Origin: Yoonia vestfoldensis
GTDB lineage: Bacteria > Pseudomonadota > Alphaproteobacteria > Rhodobacterales > Rhodobacteraceae
Length of the DNA: 64,000 bases
NCBI RefSeq assembly: GCF_002158905.1
Contig: NZ_CP021431.1
Span: 3,364,001-3,428,000 of the forward strand
Reading direction: 5' to 3'
How positions within the stretch are numbered: the stretch's first letter is position 1; every line of letters begins with the position of its first letter. The notes beneath the pieces were generated by a model, which saw only the letters and a program-made list of their open reading frames with translations, was not told where the DNA came from and did not search any database. Below are positions 9,033 to 18,598 of this stretch, piece by piece. The position numbers were made by a program, and so were the translations under genes.

Positions 9033-10232
9033 ATGCAGGACCGCGCCGGGACAGTTTCGATTTCGCTTGGCGCGCAGCGTCCGGTCCTGGGGCTGGCGCT
9101 AGGGGCACTGCTGATCGGGGCGATCTATCTGGGCCTGACCGGATCGGGGCGGCTGGCCGCGCTTTGGCTGGTGGGCGCGGGGCTGGGCTTTGCGCTATAT
9201 CATGCGGCTTTTGGTTTCACGGGGGCCTATCGCGCCTGCATTCAGACCGGCCATAGCGGGGCCGTGCGGGCGCAAATGCTGATGCTGGCGGTTGCAATCT
9301 TGCTGTTCTTTCCGGCCCTTGCCGCCGGAACCGTCTTTGGCCAGCCGGTGCGGGGCTTCGTCTTTCCCGCAGGCTGGGAGGTCGTGATCGGCGCCTTTCT
9401 ATTCGGCATCGGGATGCAATTGGGCGGCGGCTGCGCGTCCGGCACGCTCTATACCGCAGGCGGCGGCGATACGCGGTCGGTGGTGACGCTGGTGTTCTTC
9501 ATCACCGGCATGACGCTGGGCGCATGGGATGTCGAACGCTGGGACTCTTTGCCCGCCCTGCCGCCGGTCTCGCTGCCGGATCAGCTGGGGCTAGGGCCTG
9601 CGCTTGTGCTGAACCTGGCCGTGCTGGGCTTGATCGCATGGCTGCTGGGGCAACGAGAACGGCGACGGACAGGGCAGATCGCCCCCCTGTTCCGCAGGCC
9701 GGGCGCAAGCTTTTTGTCAGGACCATGGCCGCTGGCCTGGGCGGCACTGGCGCTGGCGGTGCTGAATTTCGCAACCTTGCTGATCGCCGGGCGGCCTTGG
9801 GGAATTACGCAAGCTTTTGCCACCTGGGGCGCGCGCTTTGCCGAGGATATGGGCTGGGCCGACCCGGTTTTCTGGCCCTATTGGGAAGACCCGACGCGCG
9901 TTGATCTGTTGCACCGACCCCTGACGCAGGATGCGACGCATCTGATGAACATCGGCCTGGTGCTGGGCGCATTTCTGGCAGCGGGGCTTGCCCGACGCTT
10001 CGCCCCCAGCTGGCGGATCGGTCTGCGGCCGCTGCTGGCTGCGGTGATCGGCGGCTTGCTGCTGGGCTATGGCGCAAGGATGGCCTTTGGCTGCAATATC
10101 AGCGCGTTCTTTTCCGGTGTGGCATCAGGCAGCCTGCATGGTTGGGTCTGGATCGCAGCGGCGATTCCGGGCAATATCCTGGGTCTGTGGCTGCGGCCAT
10201 TGTTTGCGCTGCAAGCCAAACCCGCCCCATGA
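9033..10232 (+). CDS. YeeE/YedE family transporter (sulfur compound import)
   Basis: Integral membrane protein of 399 aa with about ten hydrophobic segments in two similar halves. Each half has the family's cysteine motif: GGGCASGTLYTAGGG near residue 131 and FGCNISAFFSG near 354. Family members such as TsuA move thiosulfate, with cysteines passing the substrate. Next to flavocytochrome c and soxYZ genes it probably imports a reduced sulfur species for them. An imperfect hairpin (CCCGAG/CTCGGG, 10233-10261) follows the stop. Confidence 0.85.
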   Translation: MQDRAGTVSISLGAQRPVLGLALGALLIGAIYLGLTGSGRLAALWLVGAGLGFALYHAAFGFTGAYRACIQTGHSGAVRAQMLMLAVAILLFFPALAAGTVFGQPVRGFVFPAGWEVVIGAFLFGIGMQLGGGCASGTLYTAGGGDTRSVVTLVFFITGMTLGAWDVERWDSLPALPPVSLPDQLGLGPALVLNLAVLGLIAWLLGQRERRRTGQIAPLFRRPGASFLSGPWPLAWAALALAVLNFATLLIAGRPWGITQAFATWGARFAEDMGWADPVFWPYWEDPTRVDLLHRPLTQDATHLMNIGLVLGAFLAAGLARRFAPSWRIGLRPLLAAVIGGLLLGYGARMAFGCNISAFFSGVASGSLHGWVWIAAAIPGNILGLWLRPLFALQAKPAP

Positions 10233-10343
10233 CCCGAGCCCCTAGCCCCAAGCAACTCGGGCAAGGCATGGCAAGAAAATTGCAATGAAAGACGACCGGC
10301 TTTATCCTGCAAGATATTGACCCGCAATCGGTGGAGCGCGCTT

Positions 10344-10640
10344 ATGAAATTATTGAAAAAAATGACCTTTGTTTTCTGCGCGGGGATGCTGTCCGGCGGC
10401 GCCCTTGCCCAAGAAAACGCGCCGATGCTGGCGCAAAGCTGTGCAGGCTGCCATGGGCAGGCGGGCGAAGGTGCCGGGTCGATCGCTGCGATCGCAGGCT
10501 ATGACCGCGCCTTGTTCATCGCGACCTGGGAAGAGTTCCGCAATAACGAACGGCCCGCCACGATCATGAACCGGATCGCTCCGGGCTATAGCGTGGACGA
10601 GGTCGCCATTCTCGCCGATTACTTTGCATCGCTCGAATAA
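10344..10640 (+). CDS. Small c-type cytochrome of sulfide dehydrogenase
   Basis: A 98-aa exported monohaem cytochrome c. The signal peptide is residues 1-22, the haem motif CAGCH is at 33-37, and the distal methionine is probably in the ATIMNRIAPGYS segment. It lies 10 bases before the flavoprotein gene and should be its electron-accepting subunit (FccA/SoxE role). It is shorter than the dihaem SoxE of Paracoccus. Start chosen at ATG 10344, where the signal peptide begins with KLLKK. Confidence 0.85.
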   Translation: MKLLKKMTFVFCAGMLSGGALAQENAPMLAQSCAGCHGQAGEGAGSIAAIAGYDRALFIATWEEFRNNERPATIMNRIAPGYSVDEVAILADYFASLE

Positions 10641-10650
10641 GGAGCCAGCC

Positions 10651-11934
10651 ATGACAACATTCACACGCCGCAGCTTTGGCGCCCTGATCGGCGCAAGCCT
10701 GGCCGCACCCAGCCTTGTTGGCGCGCAGACAGCAGGCAGGCTGGTCATCATCGGGGGCGGGTTTGGGGGCGCGACCGCCGCGCGGTTTGCCCGGATCAAT
10801 TACCCCCAGGTCGAGGTGACGCTGATCGAACCCTGGCCCACATTCATCACCTGCCCCTATGGCAACCTGATCCTTGGCGGCAAACGCAGGCTGCCGCAGA
10901 TCACCCATTCCTATGACGGGCTGCGCGCACGCGGCGTCAACGTGGTGCAGGACCGTGCCGCCGATATCGACCCTGTCGCCAAGACGGTCGCCCTCGAATC
11001 CGGCGCTGTGCTGGGATATGACAAGCTGATCGTATCGCCCGGCATCGGGTTTCGCTGGGACGCCATCGAAGGCTATGACGAGGCCGCAGCGCAGCTGTTC
11101 CCGCATGCCTGGATGGGCGGCGACGGGTCACAGATCAGCCTGCTGCGCCAACAGCTCGAAGCGATGCCCCAAGGCGGTGTGTTCGGGATCGCCATTCCGG
11201 GCAATCCGTTCCGTTGCCCGCCCGGCCCCTATGAGCGGATTTCGATGGTCGCGCATTACCTCAAGCAGAATAATCCGACCGCCAAGATCCTTGCCTTTGA
11301 CGCCAAGGATGGGTTCTCCAAACAGGGTCTGTTCCAGGATGCCTGGGGCGAGCTTTACGGCGACATGATCGAATGGGTGCCGCTGAATGCGGATGGCCGG
11401 ATCGTGCGCGTGGATGTCGAAAACAAGCTATTCATCAGCGATTTCGGCCAGGAACATCGCGTCGATGTCGGCAATGTCATCCCGCCGCAGCAGGCCGCAT
11501 CCATCGTGCGCGACACCGGTCTTGCCAATGACACCGGCTGGGTGCCCGTCGATGCGCGCAGCTTCGAAACGGCGGCCGCCGCGGATGTGCATGTCATCGG
11601 TGATGCCAATATCGCCTCGCCTTTGCCGAAATCGGGCTATGTGGCCAATTCGACCGCCAAGGTCGCCGTGGCCGCAGCTTTGGCGGATATGACCGGCACG
11701 GCAGCCCCCAGCGATCCGGTCTATTTCAACACCTGCTATAGCCATGGCGGGGAAGATTACAGTTTCTCGGTGGTGGGCGTTTACCGCACCACCGACGACG
11801 GCTTTGTCGAGACGCCGGATTCGGGCGGCATTTCGCCCCGTGGGCCGCTGTCGGAACTGGCAGAGAACCGGCGGCTGGAATCCGGCTATGCCGATGCATG
11901 GTACGACAGCATCACGCGGGACATGTTCTCTTGA
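10651..11934 (+). CDS. soxF: Flavocytochrome c sulfide dehydrogenase, flavoprotein subunit
   Basis: FAD protein that oxidises sulfide in the periplasm and passes electrons to the cytochrome encoded just upstream. It has a Tat signal (RRSFGALIGASLAAPS), the FAD motif GGGFGG at residues 35-40, a cysteine in FITCPYGN where the redox-active disulfide begins, and the C-terminal FCSD region with NTCYSHGGEDYSFSV. Length 427 aa is typical. Followed 21 bases later by soxY. Confidence 0.92.
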   Translation: MTTFTRRSFGALIGASLAAPSLVGAQTAGRLVIIGGGFGGATAARFARINYPQVEVTLIEPWPTFITCPYGNLILGGKRRLPQITHSYDGLRARGVNVVQDRAADIDPVAKTVALESGAVLGYDKLIVSPGIGFRWDAIEGYDEAAAQLFPHAWMGGDGSQISLLRQQLEAMPQGGVFGIAIPGNPFRCPPGPYERISMVAHYLKQNNPTAKILAFDAKDGFSKQGLFQDAWGELYGDMIEWVPLNADGRIVRVDVENKLFISDFGQEHRVDVGNVIPPQQAASIVRDTGLANDTGWVPVDARSFETAAAADVHVIGDANIASPLPKSGYVANSTAKVAVAAALADMTGTAAPSDPVYFNTCYSHGGEDYSFSVVGVYRTTDDGFVETPDSGGISPRGPLSELAENRRLESGYADAWYDSITRDMFS

Positions 11935-11955
11935 TGCCACAAGAAAGGACGCTGC

Positions 11956-12405
11956 ATGACGATTGAACGGCGGACGATCATCACGGGCGCGGCCTCTGCC
12001 GCGCTGGTGCTTGCCAGCGGGATGCCGCTGCGCGCGGATAACCACAACGACTGGCAGGGCTGGCGCGACCAGATCCTTGCCGGGCGCGCGGTCTCGGACG
12101 GGACCATCACGCTTGACCTGCCCGCTGTCGCGGAAAACGGCGCGCAGGTGCCGTTGACTGTCCGGCTCGACAGCCCGATGACGGCTGATGACCATGTCAC
12201 CGCGATCCATATCATCGCCACCCGCAACCCTGCGCCGCAGATCGGCAGCTTCCGGCTGACGCCGCAGATGACCCGCGCCGAAGCGATGACCCGCATCCGC
12301 GTCGCCGAGGAACAAGAGATCCTTGTGCTGGCCGAAATCTCGGACGGGCGGGTGTTCCAGCAGACCGCCAGTATCATCGTATCCGTCGGCGGCTGCGCGA
12401 CCTGA
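11956..12405 (+). CDS. soxY: Thiosulfate oxidation carrier protein SoxY
   Basis: Periplasmic carrier that holds sulfur intermediates on a cysteine near its C-terminus and pairs with SoxZ. It has a Tat-like signal (IERRTIITGAASAALVLASG), 149 aa, and a C-terminal swinging arm ending GGCAT with the cysteine at 147. The usual tail is GGCGG; the last two residues differ. It lies 12 bases before soxZ. Confidence 0.9.
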   Translation: MTIERRTIITGAASAALVLASGMPLRADNHNDWQGWRDQILAGRAVSDGTITLDLPAVAENGAQVPLTVRLDSPMTADDHVTAIHIIATRNPAPQIGSFRLTPQMTRAEAMTRIRVAEEQEILVLAEISDGRVFQQTASIIVSVGGCAT

Positions 12406-12417
12406 GGGAGAAAGACC

Positions 12418-12723
12418 ATGCCTACACCCCGTGTCCGCCTGCCCCGTTCCGCCAGCGCAGGCGAAGAAATAGAGATCCGCACGCTGATCGACCATCCGAT
12501 GATCACCGCCGTGTCATCATCGGACCCGCGCGACATGCTGGCGACATTCACCGCCACGATGAACGGGCAAACCGTGTTTTCCTATGATTTCGCCAATGGC
12601 AGTGCGGCCAATCCGACATTCACCTTTTATGTGCGCGCAGCGGCGCCGGGCGACTTTCGCTTCGTGTGGACGCATGAGGATGGGACCGAATATGTGGCCG
12701 AGGAAAGCCTGTCTCTGTCCTGA
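12418..12723 (+). CDS. soxZ: Thiosulfate oxidation carrier complex protein SoxZ
   Basis: A 101-aa immunoglobulin-like partner of SoxY with the family start RVRLPRSASAGEEIEIRTL and the typical lack of a signal peptide, since it is exported bound to SoxY. Last gene of the sulfur cluster. No soxXAB or soxCD follows; the next gene is convergent. Confidence 0.92.
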   Translation: MPTPRVRLPRSASAGEEIEIRTLIDHPMITAVSSSDPRDMLATFTATMNGQTVFSYDFANGSAANPTFTFYVRAAAPGDFRFVWTHEDGTEYVAEESLSLS

Positions 12724-12731
12724 TCCGGCCG

Positions 12732-14114
12732 TCAGAAACTGCCAAAGATAGTCCCCAGCGTGATCAGAACGACCAGCGCCAGCAGCGGAACAATCACGGC
12801 GACCACCGCGATATCCAGATAGGCCTCGCGGTGGGTCAGCCCGCAAATCGCCAAGAGCGTGATGACAGCGCCATTATGCGGCAAGGCATCCAGCCCACCG
12901 GTGGCGACGGCTGTCACGCGGTGCAGCAGGTCGGGCGCAAGGCCTGCGGCAGTGCCCATTTGCAGATAGGTCTCGCCCAATGTCGCCAGCGCGATGGACA
13001 TGCCCCCGGATGCGGACCCCGTGATCCCCGCCAAAAGCCCGGTTCCCGCCGCCAGCGAAACCAGCACATTATCCCCTCCGACCGTGACCACCCAGTCGCG
13101 GATCACCCCGAAGGCCGAAAGCGAGGCGATCACCGCGCCAAACCCCACAAGGCTGGCCGTGTTGAAAATCGGGGCGAGCGCATCCTTGGCGCCTTGGTCC
13201 AGCGTCTTGGCAAGATCGGCGGCCAGACCCCGCCAGTTCAGCGCCACCAATGCGACCACCGCAACCGTCAGCGCCGCGATGATCGACCAGATGCCGCGCA
13301 GCGCGTCAACATCAGTGGCACCGTAGATTGCCAGCGCCAGATAGCCCGTGTCCATGCGCGGGATGACCAAGACCGTAAAGCCAAGGTTCAACACCAGCAC
13401 CAGCAATAGCGGCAGCGCCGCGATGACAAAGCCGGGGTCGCGCCCCAGCCTGGCGGGTTGGGTCACATCATCCGCCACCACCCCATATCCCGGCCCCAAG
13501 ACCCGCGCCCGAAAGCGCAGCCATGCCATCCCCAGACCAAACATGATCCCCGCTGCGATCAAGCCCAGTCCGGGGGCCGCAAAAGGCGTCGTGCCGAAAT
13601 AGGGCATCGGGATGGCGTTCTGGATCGCGGGCGTGCCGGGCAAGGCGGTCATCGTAAAGGTGAACGCGCCCAGCGCGATGGTCGCGGGGATCAGCCGCTT
13701 GGGCAAATCCGCCTCGCGGAACAGAACGGCCGCAATCGGCCAGACCGCGAAAGCCACGACAAACAGCGACACGCCGCCATAGGTCAGCGCCGCGCAGGAC
13801 AGAACGACCGCCATGATCGCGCGGTCTCGGCCCAGCCTGCCGATGATTCCATCCGCCAGCACGCGGGCTGATCCAGAGGCCTCCATCAGCTTGCCGAAAA
13901 CAGCGCCCAGCAGGAATAACGGGAAATACTGGATCACAAAGCCGCCCATCGCCTGCATGAAAACCTGCGTATAGCTGGCCAGCACCGGCCCGCCCTCGGC
14001 AAAGGCCACGGCCAGCAAGGCCATGGCGGGCGCCAGCAATAACAGGCTGAGCCCGCGATATGCCAGAAAGATCAGCAGCGCGAGCGCGGCGATGATCACG
14101 ACAACGCCGGTCAT
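12732..14114 (-). CDS. GntP family permease
   Basis: A polytopic membrane protein of 460 aa with about twelve hydrophobic helices. It matches the gluconate/citrate-type H+ symporter family: FLLGAVFGKLMEASG near residue 67, TALPGTPAIQNAIP near 155 and GSASGGMSIAL near 365. Substrate not predictable; no catabolic gene is adjacent. Convergent with soxZ. The 295 bases upstream, shared with the gene at 14410, hold no further gene. Confidence 0.85.
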   Translation of the reverse strand: MTGVVVIIAALALLIFLAYRGLSLLLLAPAMALLAVAFAEGGPVLASYTQVFMQAMGGFVIQYFPLFLLGAVFGKLMEASGSARVLADGIIGRLGRDRAIMAVVLSCAALTYGGVSLFVVAFAVWPIAAVLFREADLPKRLIPATIALGAFTFTMTALPGTPAIQNAIPMPYFGTTPFAAPGLGLIAAGIMFGLGMAWLRFRARVLGPGYGVVADDVTQPARLGRDPGFVIAALPLLLVLVLNLGFTVLVIPRMDTGYLALAIYGATDVDALRGIWSIIAALTVAVVALVALNWRGLAADLAKTLDQGAKDALAPIFNTASLVGFGAVIASLSAFGVIRDWVVTVGGDNVLVSLAAGTGLLAGITGSASGGMSIALATLGETYLQMGTAAGLAPDLLHRVTAVATGGLDALPHNGAVITLLAICGLTHREAYLDIAVVAVIVPLLALVVLITLGTIFGSF

Positions 14115-14409
14115 CGGGCGTCACACGCGCATAGATCACCACAGCGCCGGCGGGCAAGATTGATCGGTTTGCCTGTCACTGATCCTGCACCCCATCGCTG
14201 CTGCTGCGTTGCAGCAAAACTAGCGCATATCGGGCCAGCCGACAATCAGCACCGCGCCCCCACAGCCAAGGCGCAGCTGCGTCGCGCGCAGGCAAATCGT
14301 ACGGGTCAATCACAGCAATGCGGGATCGCACCGGCGGATTCTTCTGGAACATTCATCCACCGGCCCTGTTCAACGCAAACATACCGCAACGAAGGAAAGG
14401 AAACGAAAC

Positions 14410-15699
14410 ATGCCAATAATAGGTCTTTCTCGCCTCAAATCGGTGCGTGGCGCCTTGCTGTGCAGCGCTTTCGCCACCACGGCGCTCATCCCTGTGCAAA
14501 GCTTTGCGCAAGATCAGGACAACGCCTGCGCCGAACTACAACGCGCGGCCGAACAGATTGATTTTGAACAATCGGGTCTTTCCGAAGACCAATATATCCG
14601 CATGGTCGAGGCCAATGACTCCGCCCAATGCAGCGTGCTGCTGACCGAGGTGAACGCAGCACTCGGGCTTGAAGGCTCTGTATCGGAAACCGAACAGGCC
14701 CGCATCCGGCTGTCGGACGAGGTGGTGATCGAAGGGCGCGCCATCATTGATCAAGGCCCCGCCAATGTGCAGATCGACGAACAGGCCGCCGAAGTCATCG
14801 TCAGCGAAAGCACCGCCGATGTGAATGTCACGCAAGAGGCTTTTGACATCGTGGTCCGGCAGGACGCGCCCCGCATCACGCTGGATATGCCACAGCCGAC
14901 GATCACCATCGAACAGCCTGCGCCGGAATTCATCATCACCATGCCTGATCCGTCAGTCGATGTCGCCAATGCCCGCCCCCGGGTCGAGGTGCGTCAGGCC
15001 CAGCCACGCGTGCGGGTGAATGTGCCGGATCCGACGGTCAAGCTTGATCTCTATCAGGCCGAAGATCCCGAAAACTCGCCCGGGATCGAAATCTCGCGGC
15101 GCGCGGCGGCAGATGGGACGACAGCGACAGCCGAACCGCAAGTGTCGATGACACGGGCCGAAGCGCGGATCGTCTATCCCGATACCGACCAGCAGCCACC
15201 CAATGTCACCATCGCGCGCGCGCAACCCAATATCCGCTTTGAACAGCGCGATCCGCAGATCGAGATCACCTCTTCGGGTGAACCACAGGTGAACTGGACC
15301 CAATCCGGCGATCCCATCGTGCGTTTCGAAGATGCCAGCGCAGGTGACGGACAGCCGCAGGCAGCCGGCAACAGGCAGGCCATGGCGGGCGGTCCGAATG
15401 TCCGGCGCGACGGCTATGAGATGATCGACGCCACCGAGGTTTCCACGGCCGAGCTTGACGGCGCACCCGTCTTTGGCGTGCAGGGCAACGACGTGTCGGA
15501 AATCGGCATGCTGAGCGTGGCAGAGGACGACGCCCAATCCGTGATCGTCGATATCGGTGCCTTCATGGGGACAGAACCGCGCGAAATTCGCGTGCCCTTG
15601 TCAGATCTGACCATCCTGCACAACGCCCAGGACGGTGATCTGCGCACCTATATCAACGCCAGCGAAGAACGGTTGATGTCCTATCCAGATGCTGGGTAA
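14410..15699 (+). CDS. Secreted repeat protein with C-terminal PRC-barrel
   Basis: A 429-aa exported protein with a signal peptide ending at SFA near residue 35. The middle (about 105-310) is built of short acidic repeats alternating hydrophobic pairs with Q-P or D-P (ITIEQPAPEF, VRVNVPDPTV), suggesting an extended beta structure. The C-terminal 90 residues (YEMIDATEVST...DLTILHNAQDGDLRTYI) look like a PRC-barrel. Function unknown. A strong ribosome binding site (GAAGGAAAGG) precedes ATG 14410. A strong hairpin follows the stop. Confidence 0.75.
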   Translation: MPIIGLSRLKSVRGALLCSAFATTALIPVQSFAQDQDNACAELQRAAEQIDFEQSGLSEDQYIRMVEANDSAQCSVLLTEVNAALGLEGSVSETEQARIRLSDEVVIEGRAIIDQGPANVQIDEQAAEVIVSESTADVNVTQEAFDIVVRQDAPRITLDMPQPTITIEQPAPEFIITMPDPSVDVANARPRVEVRQAQPRVRVNVPDPTVKLDLYQAEDPENSPGIEISRRAAADGTTATAEPQVSMTRAEARIVYPDTDQQPPNVTIARAQPNIRFEQRDPQIEITSSGEPQVNWTQSGDPIVRFEDASAGDGQPQAAGNRQAMAGGPNVRRDGYEMIDATEVSTAELDGAPVFGVQGNDVSEIGMLSVAEDDAQSVIVDIGAFMGTEPREIRVPLSDLTILHNAQDGDLRTYINASEERLMSYPDAG

Positions 15700-15716
15700 G
15701 GCGCGACCCTGACCCC

Positions 15717-15745
15717 GTGCCGCGCCGGATCATCCGGTGCGGCAC
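15717..15745 (+). terminator. Strong hairpin after the PRC-barrel gene
   Basis: GTGCCGC and CCGGAT pair with ATCCGG and GCGGCAC, giving 13 base pairs with a one-base tip and a small mismatch. No T-run follows, so it may pause, stabilise or terminate. Confidence 0.55.
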
Positions 15746-15826
15746 CTGATATCTGCCAGCCTTCCAACCGCATGACGCGGGGAAGGCGGCACCCCATTCA
15801 GATTTGCAAGACAAAGGAAACCAAAC

Positions 15827-16198
15827 ATGGCCAATCCGCAAAGACCCGCCCCCGGCCAGCACGGCACGGGCACGTCCCGCAGGCAAAGCGGCAGCACCTG
15901 GATCTACGGCGGCATCGCCGCGATCATCATCCTGCTGCTGATCTTGTTCTTTGGTGGCTTTCTGGGCAATGGCACGGCATTGCAGGACGATGTCGCAACG
16001 CCAGCCGTGACAGAACCGGCAACACAAGACGATGCAGAGGTGATCACCTCGGACCCGCCGACCACGGCACCACCGGCAACAATCCCGGACAGCCAGACAG
16101 ATACGCCCGCCCCAGCCCCCGCAACCCCCGCACCCCCCGAGGAGGATACGATTGAAATCCAAGGCGATGCCGAGGTCGAGGTTCTGGACGAATCCTGA
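15827..16198 (+). CDS. Single-pass membrane protein of unknown function, 123 aa
   Basis: A basic N-terminal tail (1-28) is followed by one transmembrane segment (about 29-48, IYGGIAAIIILLLILFFGGF) and an acidic, Pro/Thr-rich periplasmic tail. No family recognised. It follows the PRC-barrel gene in the same direction and may be expressed with it. AAGGAAAC lies upstream of the ATG. Confidence 0.65.
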   Translation: MANPQRPAPGQHGTGTSRRQSGSTWIYGGIAAIIILLLILFFGGFLGNGTALQDDVATPAVTEPATQDDAEVITSDPPTTAPPATIPDSQTDTPAPAPATPAPPEEDTIEIQGDAEVEVLDES

Positions 16199-16209
16199 CC
16201 CCATCCAAA

Positions 16210-16241
16210 CAGGCGGCGGCGACGGAATATCGCGCCGCCTG
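16210..16241. terminator. Bidirectional terminator between convergent genes
   Basis: CAGGCGGCG pairs with CGCCGCCTG across a loop of about a dozen bases. It lies between the stops of the 123-aa gene and the BCCT transporter gene. Confidence 0.6.
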
Positions 16242-16249
16242 CTTACCCT

Positions 16250-17926
16250 TTAGCGGCCGCGCGGCGCAGCGGGTGTGTCCGTTTCATCTGCGGATGAAAT
16301 GTCAAACTCGCTCAGCTCTGGTCGTTTGCCGATATTGATATGGGCGATATCCTCGGCGGCGAAGCCTTTGATCAGCGCGGGGATCATCATGCAGACCAGC
16401 ACGAAGATCGGCAGCCCAACCACCGTGATGACCTGTTGCAGCGCGACCAGCCCTGCCTCGCCCGCCAGCAGGATCAGCGTTGCGGCGATGGCCCCTTCGG
16501 CCAGCCCCCAGAACACCCGCTGACGGACGGGACCGGGCTTTTGGGTGCCCGTGCACAGCATATCGACAACCAGCGAGGCGGAATCCGACGAGGTGGCGAA
16601 AAAGATTGCCACAACCAGCACCGCCAGCCCTTGCATGAACGTGGCCCAGGGCAATTCGGCGAAAAAGGCGAACATCGCCAGCGGCACCGATTCAGCGACG
16701 GCCTGACTGATCCGGCCCGCCTCTGCGCCCATCGCAAGGCGCTGTGCCTGCCCCAGCCCGTCAAGCGCGATGGCCTGCCAGCCGAAGATCGCGAACCAGA
16801 TGATCGTGAATAGCGAGGGGGCCAGAAGCACGCCAAACACGAACTCGCGGATCGTGCGTCCGCGCGAAATCCGCGCAACGAACAGACCGATGAAGGGCGA
16901 CCACGTCACCGTCCAGGCCCAGTAGAACACGGTCCAATCGCCCTGCCAGCCCCAATCACCGGTGCCCATATCGCTGCCGTGCAACATGTCGTTCCAGAAG
17001 GCCAGACGCGGCAGGTTCGACAGGTAAAGCCCGAATGTCTCGACGATGCCGCGCAGCAGGAACAGGGTCGATCCGGTCACCAGCACAAAGATCATCAGCC
17101 CGATGGCCATGCCGATATTGATGTTGGACAGGACCCGCACGCCCTTATCCAGCCCCACGACAATCGAAATCGTGGCGACAATCGTCAGCGATCCCAGGAT
17201 GGCAAGCCGCAGGCCGGTATCATTGGACCAGCCGAACAAGGCGGACAGCCCCGCCGCCACCTGCGACGAGCCCAGCCCCAGCGACACCGCCACGCCGAAC
17301 AACGTGCCGATGATCGCGGCGATGTCGATGGCCTTGCCGATGGGGCCATAGATGCGGTCGCGCAGCAGCGGGTAGAACACCGAACTGACCCGCACTGGCA
17401 GATCATAGCGGTTGACGAAATAGGCAAAGGCCAGCCCCGGCAAGGCAAAGATCGTCCAGGTATGCAAGGCAAGGTGGTAAAGCGAGATCGAAACCGCATC
17501 CTGCGCCGCCGCGAGCGTGAAGGGATCGACACCGGGCAAGGGCGGGTTGCTGTAATGGCTGATCGGCTCGGCCACGCCCCAGAACATCAGCACGGTCCCG
17601 ATGCCACCCGCAAACAGCATCGTGAACCATGACAAATTGCTATAATCGGGCCGCGCATCCTTGGGCCCCAGCCGGATATGGCCATGGCGCGACATCGCGG
17701 CATAGATCAAAAACCCCAGCCAGAGATTCACCCCAAGGATAAAGAACCAGCCCAGATTGGTGACAATCCACGCCCGCCCTTGCGCAAAGGCAGTGCCAAT
17801 GGTCACGGGGGCTGCGGTCAGAACGACGACAAAGACAAGGCTTAGCCCTGCAGAGATGAAAAAGATCGTGGGGTCGACCCGCAGGCCTAATCTATCTGCC
17901 AGATTTTGCAATGAAGGGCCTTTCAA
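16250..17926 (-). CDS. BCCT family transporter (betaine/choline/carnitine type)
   Basis: Sodium- or proton-coupled importer of quaternary amines or related osmolytes, 558 aa with twelve predicted helices. The family signature in the central helices is visible: GDWTVFYWAWTVTWSPFIGLFVARISRGRTIREF, reported here only as spanning about residues 326-360. The N-terminal FFISAGLSLVFVVVL starts helix 1. Substrate cannot be called. The 251 bases upstream hold no gene. Confidence 0.9.
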   Translation of the reverse strand: MKGPSLQNLADRLGLRVDPTIFFISAGLSLVFVVVLTAAPVTIGTAFAQGRAWIVTNLGWFFILGVNLWLGFLIYAAMSRHGHIRLGPKDARPDYSNLSWFTMLFAGGIGTVLMFWGVAEPISHYSNPPLPGVDPFTLAAAQDAVSISLYHLALHTWTIFALPGLAFAYFVNRYDLPVRVSSVFYPLLRDRIYGPIGKAIDIAAIIGTLFGVAVSLGLGSSQVAAGLSALFGWSNDTGLRLAILGSLTIVATISIVVGLDKGVRVLSNINIGMAIGLMIFVLVTGSTLFLLRGIVETFGLYLSNLPRLAFWNDMLHGSDMGTGDWGWQGDWTVFYWAWTVTWSPFIGLFVARISRGRTIREFVFGVLLAPSLFTIIWFAIFGWQAIALDGLGQAQRLAMGAEAGRISQAVAESVPLAMFAFFAELPWATFMQGLAVLVVAIFFATSSDSASLVVDMLCTGTQKPGPVRQRVFWGLAEGAIAATLILLAGEAGLVALQQVITVVGLPIFVLVCMMIPALIKGFAAEDIAHINIGKRPELSEFDISSADETDTPAAPRGR

Positions 17927-18177
17927 TCACATTGGTGGCGGCATGAAGATTTCATGCAGCCTGAACCGCGTACAGGGGCAGATGCGGCTGACCCCGCTGT
18001 CGCGGCATGGGCAGACCATCCATGATCCCCCCGAAATCCATCGGGGGCCACAGGTACGGCAGGACAATGCGACCCGGTCAGATTAGTTCCAGAAAACTTT
18101 GCCACATATCGCAGCACCGGCATGATCGGGCGGTGTCATCAGGGAAAGAGCTGTTGCAAAGCAGGACAGCCAGCGGG

Positions 18178-18579
18178 TCAATTTGCGAATTTATCGCCGA
18201 TCCCGTCCATGACACCGCGCATGCGCTCGCCCTCGGCGCAATCGGCGGTCATGGTCATCTGCGGTGCGATGCGTTGCTTTTCGCCGCTGAAGCTGACGCC
18301 GTCATAGCGGTTGGCCAGGGCAATCTGCAGATAAGTACCCCTGTCACCCTCGATCCGCGCCATGCCGTTGGAAAATGGAATGCTGCGGCCGGTATCTGTG
18401 TTGCGCACAGCAAAGCTGCTGTCGGCAAGGGGGCATTGGTTGATTAATCGCACCTCGGCGCGGATCACGGCACCATCGCCGGTGTTCAGCGCATCTTGGA
18501 TGATGGGAAGCACAAGCTTGACCAGCCCAAAGGCCACCACGGCGGCAAGGATCGTCAAGACAATGGCACGTCGGGTCAT
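18178..18579 (-). CDS. Flagellin-linked 133-aa membrane-anchored protein, copy 1
   Basis: Unknown family. One N-terminal transmembrane segment (about 5-27) is followed by a small soluble domain with two cysteines (INQCPLADS, MTADCAEGE) that could form a disulfide outside the membrane. It is a close paralogue of the gene at 28313-28714: the block from NTGDGAVIRAEV to GRSIPFSNG is the same in both. Each copy sits directly downstream of a flagellin gene, so a role in flagellin export, modification or filament function is plausible but unproven. DNA similarity to copy 2 stops a few bases past the stop codon. Confidence 0.75.
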   Translation of the reverse strand: MTRRAIVLTILAAVVAFGLVKLVLPIIQDALNTGDGAVIRAEVRLINQCPLADSSFAVRNTDTGRSIPFSNGMARIEGDRGTYLQIALANRYDGVSFSGEKQRIAPQMTMTADCAEGERMRGVMDGIGDKFAN

Positions 18580-18598
18580 GGCTCTGGTCCAATCACAA

